A DNA stretch of 64,000 nt from Auanema rhodensis (Eukaryota; Nematoda; Chromadorea; Rhabditida; Rhabditidae): contig OZ059895.1 of NCBI GenBank assembly GCA_964057225.1, positions 19,292,688-19,356,687 on the forward strand, in the 5' to 3' direction. Both the position numbers and the translations under genes were made by a program. Of the stretch, positions 24,658 through 38,000 are shown piece after piece (the stretch's first letter is position 1; the number at the start of each line of letters is the position of its first letter). The notes beneath the pieces are model-generated. The model did no database searches. It was not told the DNA's origin and worked only from the letters and a program-made list of their open reading frames with translations.

Positions 24658-27600
24658 GCATAAATTAAAGTTCACGTAAATTTCAAAGTCATTGTTACCA
24701 TGCACCAATATCAATAAAAATTTGTTTTTAGACTAATATGGACATGGGGAATCTAATTTTGAGAACCGCATCTCTTTATCTTTCACGGGAAGCGAGTTAC
24801 ATACCATGTGCACATCACGTGTACAATTAATTAGCATAAATTAAAGTTCACGTAAATTTCAAAGTCATGGTTACCATGCACCGATATCAATAATGTTTTG
24901 TTTTTAGACTAATATGGACATGGGGAATCTAATTTTGAAAACCGCATCTTTTTATCTTTCACGGGAAGCGTGTTACATACCATGTGCACATCACGTGTAC
25001 AATTAATTAGCATAAATTAAAGTTCACGTAAATTTCAAAGTCATGGTTACCATGCACCAATATCAATAAAAATTTGTTTTTAGTCTAATATGGACATGGG
25101 GAATCTAATTTTGAAAACCGCATCTTTTTATCTTTCACGGGAAGCGAGTTACATACCATTTGCCCATCACGTGTATATATAATTAGCATAAATTAAAGTT
25201 CACGTAAATTTCAAAGTCATGGTTACCATGCACCAATATCAATAAAAATTTGTTTTTAGACTAATATGGACATGGGGAATCTAATTCTGAAAACCGCATC
25301 TCTTTATCTTTCACGGGAAGCGAGTTATTACATACCATGTGCACATCACGTGTACAATTAATTAGCATAAATTAAAGTTCACGTAAATTTCAAAGTCATG
25401 GTTACCATGCACCAATATCAATAAAAATTTGTTTTTAGACTAATATGGACATGGGGAATCTAATTTTGAAAACCGCATCTTTTTGTCTTTCACGGGAAGC
25501 GAGTTACATACCATGTGCACATCACGTGTACAATTAATTAGCATAAATTAAAGTTCATGTAAATTTCACAGTCATGGTTACCATGCACCAATATCAATAA
25601 AAATTTTTTTTTAGACTAATATGGACATGGGGAATCTAATTTTGAAAACTGCATCTTTTTGTCTTTCACGGGAAGCGAGTTACATACCATGTGCACATCA
25701 CGTGTACAATTAATTAGCATAAATTAAAGTTCATGTAAATTTCACAGTCATGGTTACCATGCACCAATATCAATAAAAATTTTTTTTTAGACTAATATGG
25801 ACATGGGGAATCTAATTTTGAGAACCGCATCTTTTTATCTTTCACGGGAAGCGAGTTACACACCATGTGCACATCACGTGTACATTTAATTAGCATAACT
25901 TAAAGTTCACGTAAATTTCAAAGTCATGGTTACCATGCACCAATATCAATAAAAATTTTTTTTTAGACTAATATGGACATGGGGAATCTAATTTTGAAAA
26001 CCGCATCTTTTTGTCTTTCACGGGAAGCGAGTTACATACCATGTGCACATCACGTGTACAATTAATTAGCATAAATTAAAGTTCATGTAAATTTCACAGT
26101 CATGGTTACCATGCACCAATATCAATAAAAATTTTTTTTAGACTAATATGGACATGGGGAATCTAATTTTGAGAACCGCATCTTTTTATCTTTCACGGGA
26201 AGCGAGTTACATACCATGTGCACATCACGTGTACATTTAATTAGCATAACTTAAAGTTCACGTAAATTTCAAAGTCATGGTTACCATGCACCAATATCAA
26301 TAAAAATTTGTTTTTAGACTAATATGGACATGGGGAATCTAATTTTGAAAACTGCATCTTTTTATCTTTCACGGGAAGCGAGTTACATACCATTTGCACA
26401 TCACGTGTATATATAATTAGCATAAATTAAAGTTCACGTAAATTTCAAAGTCATGGTTACCATGCACCAATATCAATAAAAATTTGTTTTTAGACTAATA
26501 TGGACATGGGGAATCTAATTTTGAAAACCGCATCTTTTTATCTTTCACGGGAAGCGAGTTACATACCATGTGCACAGCACGTGTACAATTAATTAGCATA
26601 AATTAAAGTTCACGTAAATTTCAAAGTCATTGTTACCACGCACCAATATCAATAATGTTATGTTTTTAGACTAATATGGACATGGGGAATCTAATTTTGA
26701 AAACCGCATCTCTTTATCTTTCACGGTAAGCGAGTTACATACCACGTGCACATCACGTGTACATTTAATTAGCATAAACTAAAGTTCACGTAAATTTCAA
26801 AGTCATTGTTACCATGCACCAATATCAATAAAAATTTGTTTTTAGACTAATATGGACATGGGGAATCTAATTTTGAGAACCGCATCTCTTTATCTTTCAC
26901 GGGAAGCGAGTTACATACCATGTGCACATCACGTGTACAATTAATTAGCATAAATTAAAGTTCACGTAAATTTCAAAGTCATGGTTACCATGCACCGATA
27001 TCAATAATGTTTTGTTTTTAGACTAATATGGACATGGGGAATCTAATTTTGAAAACCGCATCTTTTTATCTTTCACGGGAAGCGTGTTACATACCATGTG
27101 CACATCACGTGTACAATTAATTAGCATAAATTAAAGTTCACGTAAATTTCAAAGTCATGGTTACCATGCACCAATATCAATAAAAATTTGTTTTTAGACT
27201 AATATGGACATGGGGAATCTAATTTTGAAAACCGCATCTTTTTATCTTTCACGGGAAGCGAGTTACATACCATTTGCCCATCACGTGTATATATAATTAG
27301 CATAAATTAAAGTTCACGTAAATTTCAAAGTCATGGTTACCATGCACCGATATCAATAATGTTTTGTTTTTAGACTAATATGGACATGGGGAATCTAATT
27401 TTGAAAACCGCATCTTTTTATCTTTCACGGGAAGCGAGTTACATACCATTTGCCCATCACGTGTATATATAATTAGCATAACTTAAAGTTCACGTAAATT
27501 TCAAAGTCATGGTTACCATGCACCAATATCAATAAAAATTTTTTTTAGACTAATATGGACATGGGGAATCTAATTTTGAAAACCGCATCTTTTTGTCTTT

Positions 27601-28178
27601 CACGGGAAGCGAGTTACATACCATGTGCACATCACGTGTACAATTAATTAGCATAAATTAAAGTTCATGTAAATTTCACAGTCATGGTTACCATGCACCA
27701 ATATCAATAAAAATTTTTTTTTAGACTAATATGGACATGGGGAATCTAATTTTGAGAACCGCATCTTTTTATCTTTCACGGGAAGCGAGTTACACACCAT
27801 GTGCACATCACGTGTACATTTAATTAGCATAACTTAAAGTTCACGTAAATTTCAAAGTCATGGTTACCATGCACCAATATCAATAAAAATTTGTTTTTAG
27901 ACTAATATGGACATGGGGAATCTAATTTTGAAAACTGCATCTTTTTATCTTTCACGGGAAGCGAGTTACATACCATTTGCACATCACGTGTATATATAAT
28001 TAGCATAAATTAAAGTTCACGTAAATTTCAAAGTCATGGTTACCATGCACCAATATCAATAAAAATTTGTTTTTAAACTAATATGGACATGGGGAATCTA
28101 ATTTTGAAAACCGTATCTTTTTATCTTTCACGGGAAGCGAGTTACATACCATGTGCACATCACGTGTACAATTAATTA
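24658..28178 (+). repeat. 3.52-kb HOR (20 monomers), copy 2
   Basis: This is a tandem copy of 21,136-24,657. Matching landmarks: m1 24658, m2 24834, m3' with TTTGCCCATC 25010, 179-bp 25186, the T-run monomers 25541-26243, GCATAACTTAAAG 26244 and GCATAAACTAAAG 26772. The T-run set keeps four monomers but their internal mutations are shuffled relative to copy 1, and one T is lost in a T run near 26140, which gives the 3521/3522 switch. From 28179 the sequence no longer restarts the unit, so there are two copies only. Confidence 0.88.
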
Positions 28179-31100
28179 GCATAAATTAAAGTTCACGTAA
28201 ATTTCAAAGTCATGGTTACCATACACCGATATCAATAAAAATTTGTTTTTAGACTAATATGGACATGGGGAATCTAATTTTGAAAACCGCATCTCTTTAT
28301 CTTTCACGGGAAGCGAGTTACATACCATTTGCACATCACGTGTATATATAATTAGCATAAATTAAAGTTCACGTAAATTTCAAAGTCATGGTTACCATGC
28401 ACCAATATCAATAAAAATTTGTTTTTAAACTAATATGGACATGGGGAATCTAATTTTGAAAACCGCATCTTTTTATCTTTCACGGGAAGCGAGTTATTAC
28501 ATACCATTTGCACATCACGTGTACAATTAATTAGCATAACTTAAAGTTCACGTAAATTTGAAATTCATGGTAACCATACACCGATATCAATAAAAATTTG
28601 TTTTTAGACTAATATGGACATGGGGAATCTAATTTTGAGAACCGCATCTCTTTATCTTTCACGGGAAGCGAGTTACATACCATGTGCACATCACGTGTAC
28701 AATTAATTAGCATAAATTAAAGTTCACGTAAATTTCAAAGTCATGATTACCATGCACCGATATCAATAATGTTTTGTTTTTAGACTAATATGGACATGGG
28801 GAATCAAATTTTGAAAACCGCATCTTTTTATCTTTCACGGGAAGCGAGTTACATACCATGTGCACATCACGTGTACAATTAATTAGCATAACTTAAAGTT
28901 CACGTAAATTTGAAATTCATGGTAACCATACACCGATATCAATAATGTTTTGTTTTTAGACTAATATGGACATGGGGAATCTAATTTTGAAAACCGCATC
29001 TTTTTATCTTTCACGGGAAGCGAGTTACATACCATGTGCACATCACGTGTACAATTAATTAGCATAAATTAAAGTTCACGTAAATTTCAAAGTCATGGTT
29101 ACCATGCACCAATATCAATAAAAATTTGTTTTTAGACTAATATGGACATGGGGAATCTAATTTTGAAAACTGCATCTTTTTATCTTTCACGGGAAGCGAG
29201 TTACATACCATGTGCACATCACGTGTACAATTAATTAGCATAAATTAAAGTTCACGTAAATTTGAAATTCATGGTAACCATACACCGATATCAATAATGT
29301 TTTGTTTTTAGACTAATATGGACATGGGGAATCTAATTTTGAAAACCGCATCTCTTTATCTTTCACGGGAAGCGAGTTACATACCATTTGCACATCACGT
29401 GTATATATAATTAGCATAAATTAAAGTTCACGTAAATTTCAAAGTCATGGTTACCATGCACCAATATCAATAAAAATTTGTTTTTAAACTAATATGGACA
29501 TGGGGAATCTAATTTTGAAAACCGTATCTTTTTATCTTTCACGGGAAGCGAGTTACATACCATGTGCACATCACGTGTACAATTAATTAGCATAAATTAA
29601 AGTTCACGTAAATTTCAAAGTCATGGTTACCATGCACCAATATCAATAAAAATCTGTTTTTAGACTAATATGGACATGGGGAATCTAATTTTGAAAACTG
29701 CATCTTTTTATCTTTCACGGGAAGCGAGTTACATACCATGTGCACATCACGTGTACAATTAATTAGCATAAATTAAAGTTCACGTAAATTTGAAATTCAT
29801 GGTAACCATACACCGATATCAATAATGTTTTGTTTTTAGACTAATATGGACATGGGGAATCTAATTTTGAAAACCGCATCTTTTTATCTTTCACGGGAAG
29901 CGAGTTACATACCATGTGCACATCACGTGTACAATTAATTAGCATAAATTAAAGTTCACGTAAATTTCAAAGTCATGGTTACCATGCACCAATATCAATG
30001 AAAATTTGTTTTTAGACTAATATGGACATGGGGAATCTAATTTTGAAAACTGCATCTTTTTATCTTTCACGGGAAGCGAGTTACATACCATGTGCACATC
30101 ACGTGTACAATTAATTAGCATAAATTAAAGTTCACGTAAATTTCAAAGTCATGGTTACCATACACCGATATCAATAATGTTTTGTTTTCAGACTAATATG
30201 GACATGGGGAATCTAATTTTGAAAACCGCATCTTTTTATCTTTCACGGGAAGCGAGTTACATACCATGTGCACATCACGTGTACAATTAATTAGCATAAA
30301 TTAAAGTTCACGTAAATTTCAAAGTCATGGTTACCATGCACCAATATCAATAAAAATTTGTTTTTAAACTAATATGGACATGGGGAATCTAATTTTGAAA
30401 ACCGTATCTTTTTATCTTTCACGGGAAGCGAGTTATTACATACCATTTGCACATCACGTGTACAATTAATTAGCATAACTTAAAGTTCACGTAAATTTGA
30501 AATTCATGGTAACCATACACCGATATCAATAATGTTTTGTTTTTAGACTAATATGGACATGGGGAATCTAATTTTGAAAACCGCATCTTTTTATCTTTCA
30601 CGGGAAGCGAGTTACATACCATGTGCACATCACGTGTACAATTAATTAGCATAAATTAAAGTTCACGTAAATTTCAAAGTCATGGTTACCATGCACCAAT
30701 ATCAATAAAAATTTGTTTTTAGACTAATATGGACATGGGGAATCTAATTTTGAGAACCGCATCTCTTTATCTTTCACGGGAAGCGAGTTACATACCATTT
30801 GCACATCACGTGTATATATAATTAGCATAAATTAAAGTTCACGTAAATTTCAAAGTCACTGTTACCACGCACCAATATCAATAATGTTATGTTTTTAGAC
30901 TAATATGGACATGGGGAATCTAATTTTGAAAACCGCATCTCTTTATCTTTCACGGTAAGCGAGTTACATACCACGTGCACATCACGTGTACATTTAATTA
31001 GCATAAATTAAAGTTCACGTAAATTTCAAAGTCATTGTTACCATGCACCAATATCAATAAAAATTTGTTTTTAGACTAATATGGACATGGGGAATCTAAT

Positions 31101-33819
31101 TTTGAGAACCGCATCTCTTTATCTTTCACGGGAAGCGAGTTACATACCATGTGCACATCACGTGTACAATTAATTAGCATAAATTAAAGTTCACGTAAAT
31201 TTCAAAGTCATGGTTACCATGCACCGATATCAATAATGTTTTGTTTTTAGACTAATATGGACATGGGGAATCTAATTTTGAAAACCGCATCTTTTTAGAT
31301 TTCACGGGAAGCGAGTTACATACCATGTGCACATCACGTGTACAATTAATTAGCATAACTTAAAGTTCACGTAAATTTGAAATTCATGGTAACCATACAC
31401 CGATATCAATAATGTTTTGTTTTTAGACTAATATGGACATGGGGAATCTAATTTTGAAAACCGCATCTTTTTATCTTTCACGGGAAGCGAGTTACATACC
31501 ATGTGCACATCACGTGTTCAATTAATTAGCATAAATTAAAGTTCACGTAAATTTCACAGTCATGGTTACCATGCAACAATATCAATAAAAATTTGTTTTT
31601 AGACTAATATGGACATGGGGAATCTAATTTTGAAAACCGCATCTTTTTATCTTTCACGGGAAGCGAGTTACACACCATGTGCACATCACGTGTATATATA
31701 ATTAGCATAAATTAAAGTTCACGTAAATTTCAAAGTCATGGTTACCATGCACCAATATCAATAAAAATTTGTTTTTAAACTAATATGGACATGGGGAATC
31801 TAATTTTGAAAACCGCATCTTTTTATCTTTCACGGGAAGCGAGTTACATACCATGTGCACATCACGTGTTCAATTAATTAGCATAAATTAAAGTTCACGT
31901 AAATTTCACAGTCATGGTTACCATGCAACAATATCAATAAAAATTTGTTTTTAGACTAATATGGACATGGGGAATCTAATTTTGAAAACCGCATCTTTTT
32001 ATCTTTTACGGGAAGCGAGTTACACACCATGTGCACATCACGTGTATATATAATTAGCATAAATTAAAGTTCACGTAAATTTCAAAGTCATGGTTACCAT
32101 GCACCAATATCAATAAAAATTTGTTTTTAGACTAATATGGACATGGGGAATCTAATTTTGAAAACCGCATCTTTTTATCTTTCACGGGAAGCGAGTTACA
32201 CACCATGTGCACATCACGTGTATATATAATTAGCATAAATTAAAGTTCACGTAAATTTCAAAGTCATGGTTACCATGCACCAATATCAATAAAAATTTGT
32301 TTTTAAACTAATATGGACATGGGGAATCTAATTTTGAAAACCTTATCTTTTTATCTTTCACGGGAAGCGAGTTACATACCATGTGCACATCACGTGTACA
32401 ATTAATTAGCATAAATTAAAGTTCACGTAAATTTCACAGTCATGGTTACCATGCACCAATATCAATAAAAATTTGTTTTTAAACTAATATGGACATGGGG
32501 AATCTAATTTTGAAAACCTTATCTTTTTATCTTTCACGGGAAGCGAGTTACATACCATGTGCACATCACGTGTACAATTAATTAGCATAAATTAAAGTTC
32601 ACGTAAATTTCACAGTCATGGTTACCATGCACCAATATCAATAAAAATTTGTTTTTAGACTAATATGGACATGGGGAATCTAATTTTGAAAACCGCATCT
32701 CTTTATCTTTCACGGGAAGCGAGTTACACACCATGTGCACATCACGTGTACATTTAATTAGCATAACTTAAAGTTCACGTAAATTTCAAAGTCATGGTTA
32801 CCATGCACCAATATCAATAAAAATTTGTTTTTAAACTAATATGGACATGGGGAATCTAATTTTGAAAACCGTATCTTTTTATCTTTCACGGGAAGCGAGT
32901 TATTACATACCATTTGCACATCACGTGTACAATTAATTAGCATAACTTAAATATCACGTAAATTTGAAATTCATGGTAACCATACACCGATATCAATAAT
33001 GTTTTGTTTTTAGACTAACATGAACATGGGGAATCTAATTTTGAAAACCGCATCTTTTTATCTTTCACGGGAAGCGAGTTACATACCATGTGCACATCAC
33101 GTGTACAATTAATTAGCATAAATTAAAGTTCACGTAAATTTCAAAGTCATGGTTACCATGCACCAATATCAATAAAAATTTGTTTTTAGACTAACATGAA
33201 CATGGGGAATCTAATTTTGAAAACCGCATCTTTTTGTCTTTCACGGGAAGCGAGTTACATACCATGTGCACATCACATGTACAATTAATTAGCATAAATT
33301 AAAGTTCATGTAAATTTCACAGTCATGGTTACCATGCACCAATATCAATAATGTTATGTTTTTAGACTAATATGGACATGGGGAATCTAATTTTGAGAAC
33401 CGCATCTCTTTATCTTTCACGGTAAGCGAGTTACATACCACGTGCACATCACGTGTACATTTAATTAGCATAAATTAAAGTTCACGTAAATTTGAAATTC
33501 ATGGTAACCATACACCGATATCAATAATGTTTTGTTTTTAGACTAATATGGACATGGGGAATCTAATTTTGAAAACCGCATCTTTTTATCTTTCACGGGA
33601 AGCGAGTTACATACCATGTGCACATCACGTGTACAATTAATTAGCATAAATTAAAGTTCACGTAAATTTCAAAGTCATGGTTACCATGCACCAATATCAA
33701 TAAAAATTTGTTTTTAGACTAATATGAACATGGGGAATCTAATTTTGAAAACCGCATCTTTTTATCTTTCACGGGAAGCGAGTTACATACCATTTGCACA
33801 TCACGTGTATATATAATTA
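28179..33819 (+). repeat. Irregular monomers, HOR-B related, with local dimers
   Basis: The first part (28003-28885 including the end of the previous unit) matches 8715-9597 at an offset of 19,288. After that the order is irregular: GAAATTCATGGTAACC monomers alternate with AAAACTGCATC monomers around 28.9-30.3 kb. A 352-bp dimer marked by GTGTTCAATTAATTA and CATGCAACAATATC occurs twice (31529-31880 and 31881-32232), and a pair of monomers has ACCTTATC (near 32340 and 32517). Single odd changes include TTTTAGATTTCACGGG near 31297 and CACATG replacing CACGTG near 33277. This looks like an older or less homogenised stretch. Confidence 0.75.
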
Positions 33820-34013
33820 GCATAAATTAAAGTTCACGTAAATTTCAAAGTCATGGTTACCATGCACCAATATCAATAAAAATTTGTTTTTAGACTAATA
33901 TGGACATGTAGACTAATATGGACATGGGGAATCTAATTTTGAAAACCGCATCTCTTTATCTTTCACGGGAAGCGAGTTACATACCACGTGCACATCACGT
34001 GTACATTTAATTA
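33820..34013 (+). repeat. 194-bp monomer with internal 18-bp duplication
   Basis: The segment TAGACTAATATGGACATG occurs twice in direct succession, 33891-33908 and 33909-33926, before GGGAATC resumes. The rest of the monomer is normal, so its length is 176 plus 18 bp. It is the only copy of this form seen in the window, pointing to a recent replication slip or a micro-exchange that has not spread. Confidence 0.93.
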
Positions 34014-35046
34014 GCATAAATTAAAGTTCACGTAAATTTCAAAGTCATTGTTACCATGCACCAATATCAATAAAAATTTGTTTTTAGACTAATATGGACA
34101 TGGGGAATCTAATTTTGAAAACCGCATCTCTTTATCTTTCACGGGAAGCGAGTTACATACCGTTTGCACATCACGTGTATATATAATTAGCATAAATTAA
34201 AGTTCACGTAAATTTCAAAGTCATGGTTACCATACACCGATATCAATAATGTTATGGTTTTAGACTAATATGGACATGGGGAATCTAATTTTGAAAACCG
34301 CATCTCTTTATCTTTCACGGGAAGCGAGTTACATACCATTTGCACATCACGTGTATATATAATTAGCATAAATTAAAGTTCACGTAAATTTCAAAGTCAT
34401 GGTTACCATGCACCAATATCAATAAAAGGGAATCTAATTTTGAGAACCGCATCTCTTTATCTTTCACGGGAAGCGAGTTACATACCATGTGCACATCACG
34501 TGTACAATAAATTAGCATAAATTAAAGTTCACGTAAATTTGAAATTCATGGTAACCATACACCGATATCAATAATGTTTTGTTTTTAGACTAATATGGAC
34601 ATGGGGAATCTAATTTTGAAAACCGCATCTTTTTATCTTTCACGGGAAGCGAGTTACATACCATGTGCACATCACGTGTATATACATATAATTAGCATGA
34701 ATTAAAGTTCACGTAAATTTCAAAGTCATGGTTACCATGCACCAATATCAATAAAAATTTGTTTTTAGACTAATATGGACATGGGGAATCTAATTTTGAA
34801 AACCGCATCTTTTTATCTTTCACGGGAAGCGAGTTACATACCATGTGCACATCACGTGTATATATAATTAGCATAAATTAAAGTTCACGTAAATTTCAAA
34901 GTCATTGTTACCACGCACCAATATCAATAATGTTATGTTTTTAGACTAATATGGACATGGGGAATCTAATTTTGAAAACCGCATCTCTTCATCTTTCACG
35001 TGAAGCGAGTTACATACCATGTGCACATCACGTGTATATATAATTA
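34014..35046 (+). repeat. First block with 149-bp and 180-bp monomers
   Basis: Starts: 34014, 34190, 34366 (149 bp), 34515 (180 bp), 34695, 34871. It introduces the signatures that dominate the rest of the array: CCGTTTGCAC (end of 34014), ATGTTATGGTTTTAG, the 149-bp deletion, the GTATATACATATAATTAGCATG tail and CTTCATCTTTCACGTGAAG. The order CCGTTTGCAC monomer, ATGTTATGG monomer, 149, 180 recurs as a module at 36989-37669 and 45049-45725. Confidence 0.82.
34366..34514 (+). repeat. 149-bp shortened monomer class (10 copies, first shown here)
   Basis: AATAAAA is joined directly to GGGAATC, deleting 27 bp from the AT-rich centre through the AGACT-ATATGGAC core. Copies start at 34366, 37341, 39440, 42067, 45401, 47676, 49954, 50455, 52193 and 54471, all with the same breakpoint and the same following tail (GTACAATAAATTAGC). 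The next monomer always begins with GAAATTCATGGTAACC, so deletion, tail and neighbour travel together as a module. The class is absent before 34.3 kb and after 54.6 kb. Confidence 0.95.
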
Positions 35047-38000
35047 GCATAAATTAAAGTTCACGTAAATTTCAAAGTCATGGTTACCATGCACCAATAT
35101 CAATAAAAATTTGTTTTTAGACTAATATGGACATGGGGAATCTAATTTTGAAAACCGCATCTTTTTATCTTTCACGGGAAGCGAGTTACATACCATGTGC
35201 ACAGCACGTGTACAATTAATTAGCATAAATTAAAGTTCACGTAAATTTCAAAGTCATTGTTACCACGCACCAATATCAATAATGTTATGTTTTTAGACTA
35301 ATATGGACATGGGGAATCTAATTCTGAAAACCGCATCTCTTTATCTTTCACGGGAAGCGAGTTATTACATATCATTTGCACATCACGTGTATATATAATT
35401 AGCATAAATTAAAGTTCACGTAAATGCCAAAGTCATGGTTACCATGCACCAATATCAATAAAAATTTGTTTTTAGACTAATATGGACATGAGAAATCTAA
35501 TTTTGAAAACCGCATCTCTTCATCTTTCACGTGAAGCGAGTTACATACCACGTGCACATCACGTGTACATTTAATTAGCATAAATTAAAGTTCACGTAAA
35601 TTTCAAAGTCATGGTTACCATACACCAATATCAATAAAAATTTGTTTTTAGACTAATATGGACATGGGGAATCTAATTTTGAAAACCGCATCTCTTTATC
35701 TTTCACGGGAAGCGAGTTACATACCATTTGCACATCACGTGTATATATAATTAGCATCAATTAAAGTTCACGTAAATTTCAAAGTCATGGTTACCATGCA
35801 CCAATATCAATAAAAATTTGTTTTTAGACTAATATGGACATGGGGAATCTAATTTTGAAAACCGAATCTTTTTATCTTTCACGGGAAGCGAGTTACATAC
35901 CATTTGCACATCACGTGTATATATAATTAGCATCAATTAAAGTTCACGTAAATTTCAAAGTCATGGTTACCATGCACCAATATCAATAAAAATTTGTTTT
36001 TAGACTAATATGGACATGGGGAATCTAATTTTGAAAACCGAATCTTTTTATCTTTCACGGGAAGCGAGTTACATACCATTTGCACATCACGTGTATATAT
36101 AATTAGCATAAATTAAAGTTCACGTAAATTTCAAAGTCATGGTTACCATGCACCAATATCAATAAAAATTTGTTTTTAGACTAATATGGACATGGGGAAT
36201 CTAATTATGAAAACCGCATATCTTTATCTTTCACGGGAAGCGAGTTACATACCATGTGCACATCACGTGTACATTTAATTAGCATAAATTAAAGTTCACG
36301 TAAATTTCAAAGTCATGGTTACCATGCACCAATATCAATAAAAATTTGTTTTTAGACTAATATGGACATGGGGAATCTAATTCTGAAAACCGCATCTCTT
36401 TATCTTTCACGGGAAGCGAGTTATTACATACCATTTGCACATCACGTGTATATATAATTAGCATAAATTAAAGTTCACGTAAATTTCAAAGTCATGGTTA
36501 CCATGCACCAATATCAATAAAAATTTGTTTTTAGACTAATATGGACATGAGAAATCTAATTTTGAAAACCGCATCTCTTCATCTTTCACGTGAAGCGAGT
36601 TACATACCACGTGCACATCACGTGTACAATTAATTAGCATAAATTAAAGTTCACGTAAATTTCAAAGTCATGGTTACCATGCACCAATATCAATAAAAAT
36701 TTGTTTTTAGACTAATATGGACATGGGGAATCTAATTATGAAAACCGCATCTCTTTATCTTTCACGGGAAGCGAGTTACATACCATGTGCACATCACGTG
36801 TACAATTAATTAGCATAAATTAAAGTTCACGTAAATTTCAAAGTCATTGTTACCACGCACCAATATCAATAATGTTATGTTTTTAGACTAATATGGACAT
36901 GGGGAATCTAATTTTGAAAACCGCATCTCTTTATCTTTCACGGGAAGCGAGTTACATACCACGTGCACATCACGTGTACATTTAATTAGCATAAATTAAA
37001 GTTCACGTAAATTTCAAAGTCATTGTTACCATGCACCAATATCAATAAAAATTTGTTTTTAGACTAATATGGACATAGGGAATCTAATTTTGAAAACCGC
37101 ATCTCTTTATCTTTCACGGGAAGCGAGTTACATACCGTTTGCACATCACGTGTATATATAATTAGCATAAATTAAAGTTCACGTAAATTTCAAAGTCATG
37201 GTTACCATACACCGATATCAATAATGTTATGGTTTTAGACAAATATGGACATGGGGAATCTAATTTTGAAAACCGCATCTCTTTATCTTTCACGGGAAGC
37301 GAGTTACATACCATTTGCACATCACGTGTATATATAATTAGCATAAATTAAAGTTCACGTAAATTTCAAAGTCATGGTTACCATGCACCAATATCAATAA
37401 AAGGGAATCTAATTTTGAGAACCGCATCTCTTTATCTTTCACGGGAAGCGAGTTACATACCATGTGCACATCACGTGTACAATAAATTAGCATAAATAAA
37501 AGTTCACGTAAATTTGAAATTCATGGTAACCATACACCGATATCAATAATGTTTTGTTTTTAGACTAATATGGACATGGGGAATCTAATTTTGAAAACCG
37601 CATCTTTTTATCTTTCACGGGAAGCGAGTTACATACCATGTGCACATCACGTGTATATACATATAATTAGCATGAATTAAAGTTCACGTAAATTTCAAAG
37701 TCATGGTTACCATGCACCAATATCAATAAAAATTTGTTTTTAGACTAATATGGACATGGGGAATCTAATTTTGAAAACCGCATCTTTTTATCTTTCACGG
37801 GAAGCGAGTTACATACCATGTGCACATCACGTGTATATACATATAATTAGCATGAATTAAAGTTCACGTAAATTTCAAAGTCATGGTTACCATGCACCAA
37901 TATCAATAAAAATTTGTTTTTAGACTAATATGGACATGGGGAATCTAATTCTGAAAACCGCATCTCTTTATCTTTCACGGGAAGCGAGTTATTACATATC

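Noticed and set aside
37162-37344. 60-codon minus-strand open frame, identical at 45222-45404
   Set aside because: It lies wholly in a satellite monomer pair. A T to A change (GACTAATATGG to GACAAATATGG) turns a TAG stop into TTG, which opens the frame. There is no ribosome-binding or domain signal, and the two copies exist only because of the 8-kb duplication.
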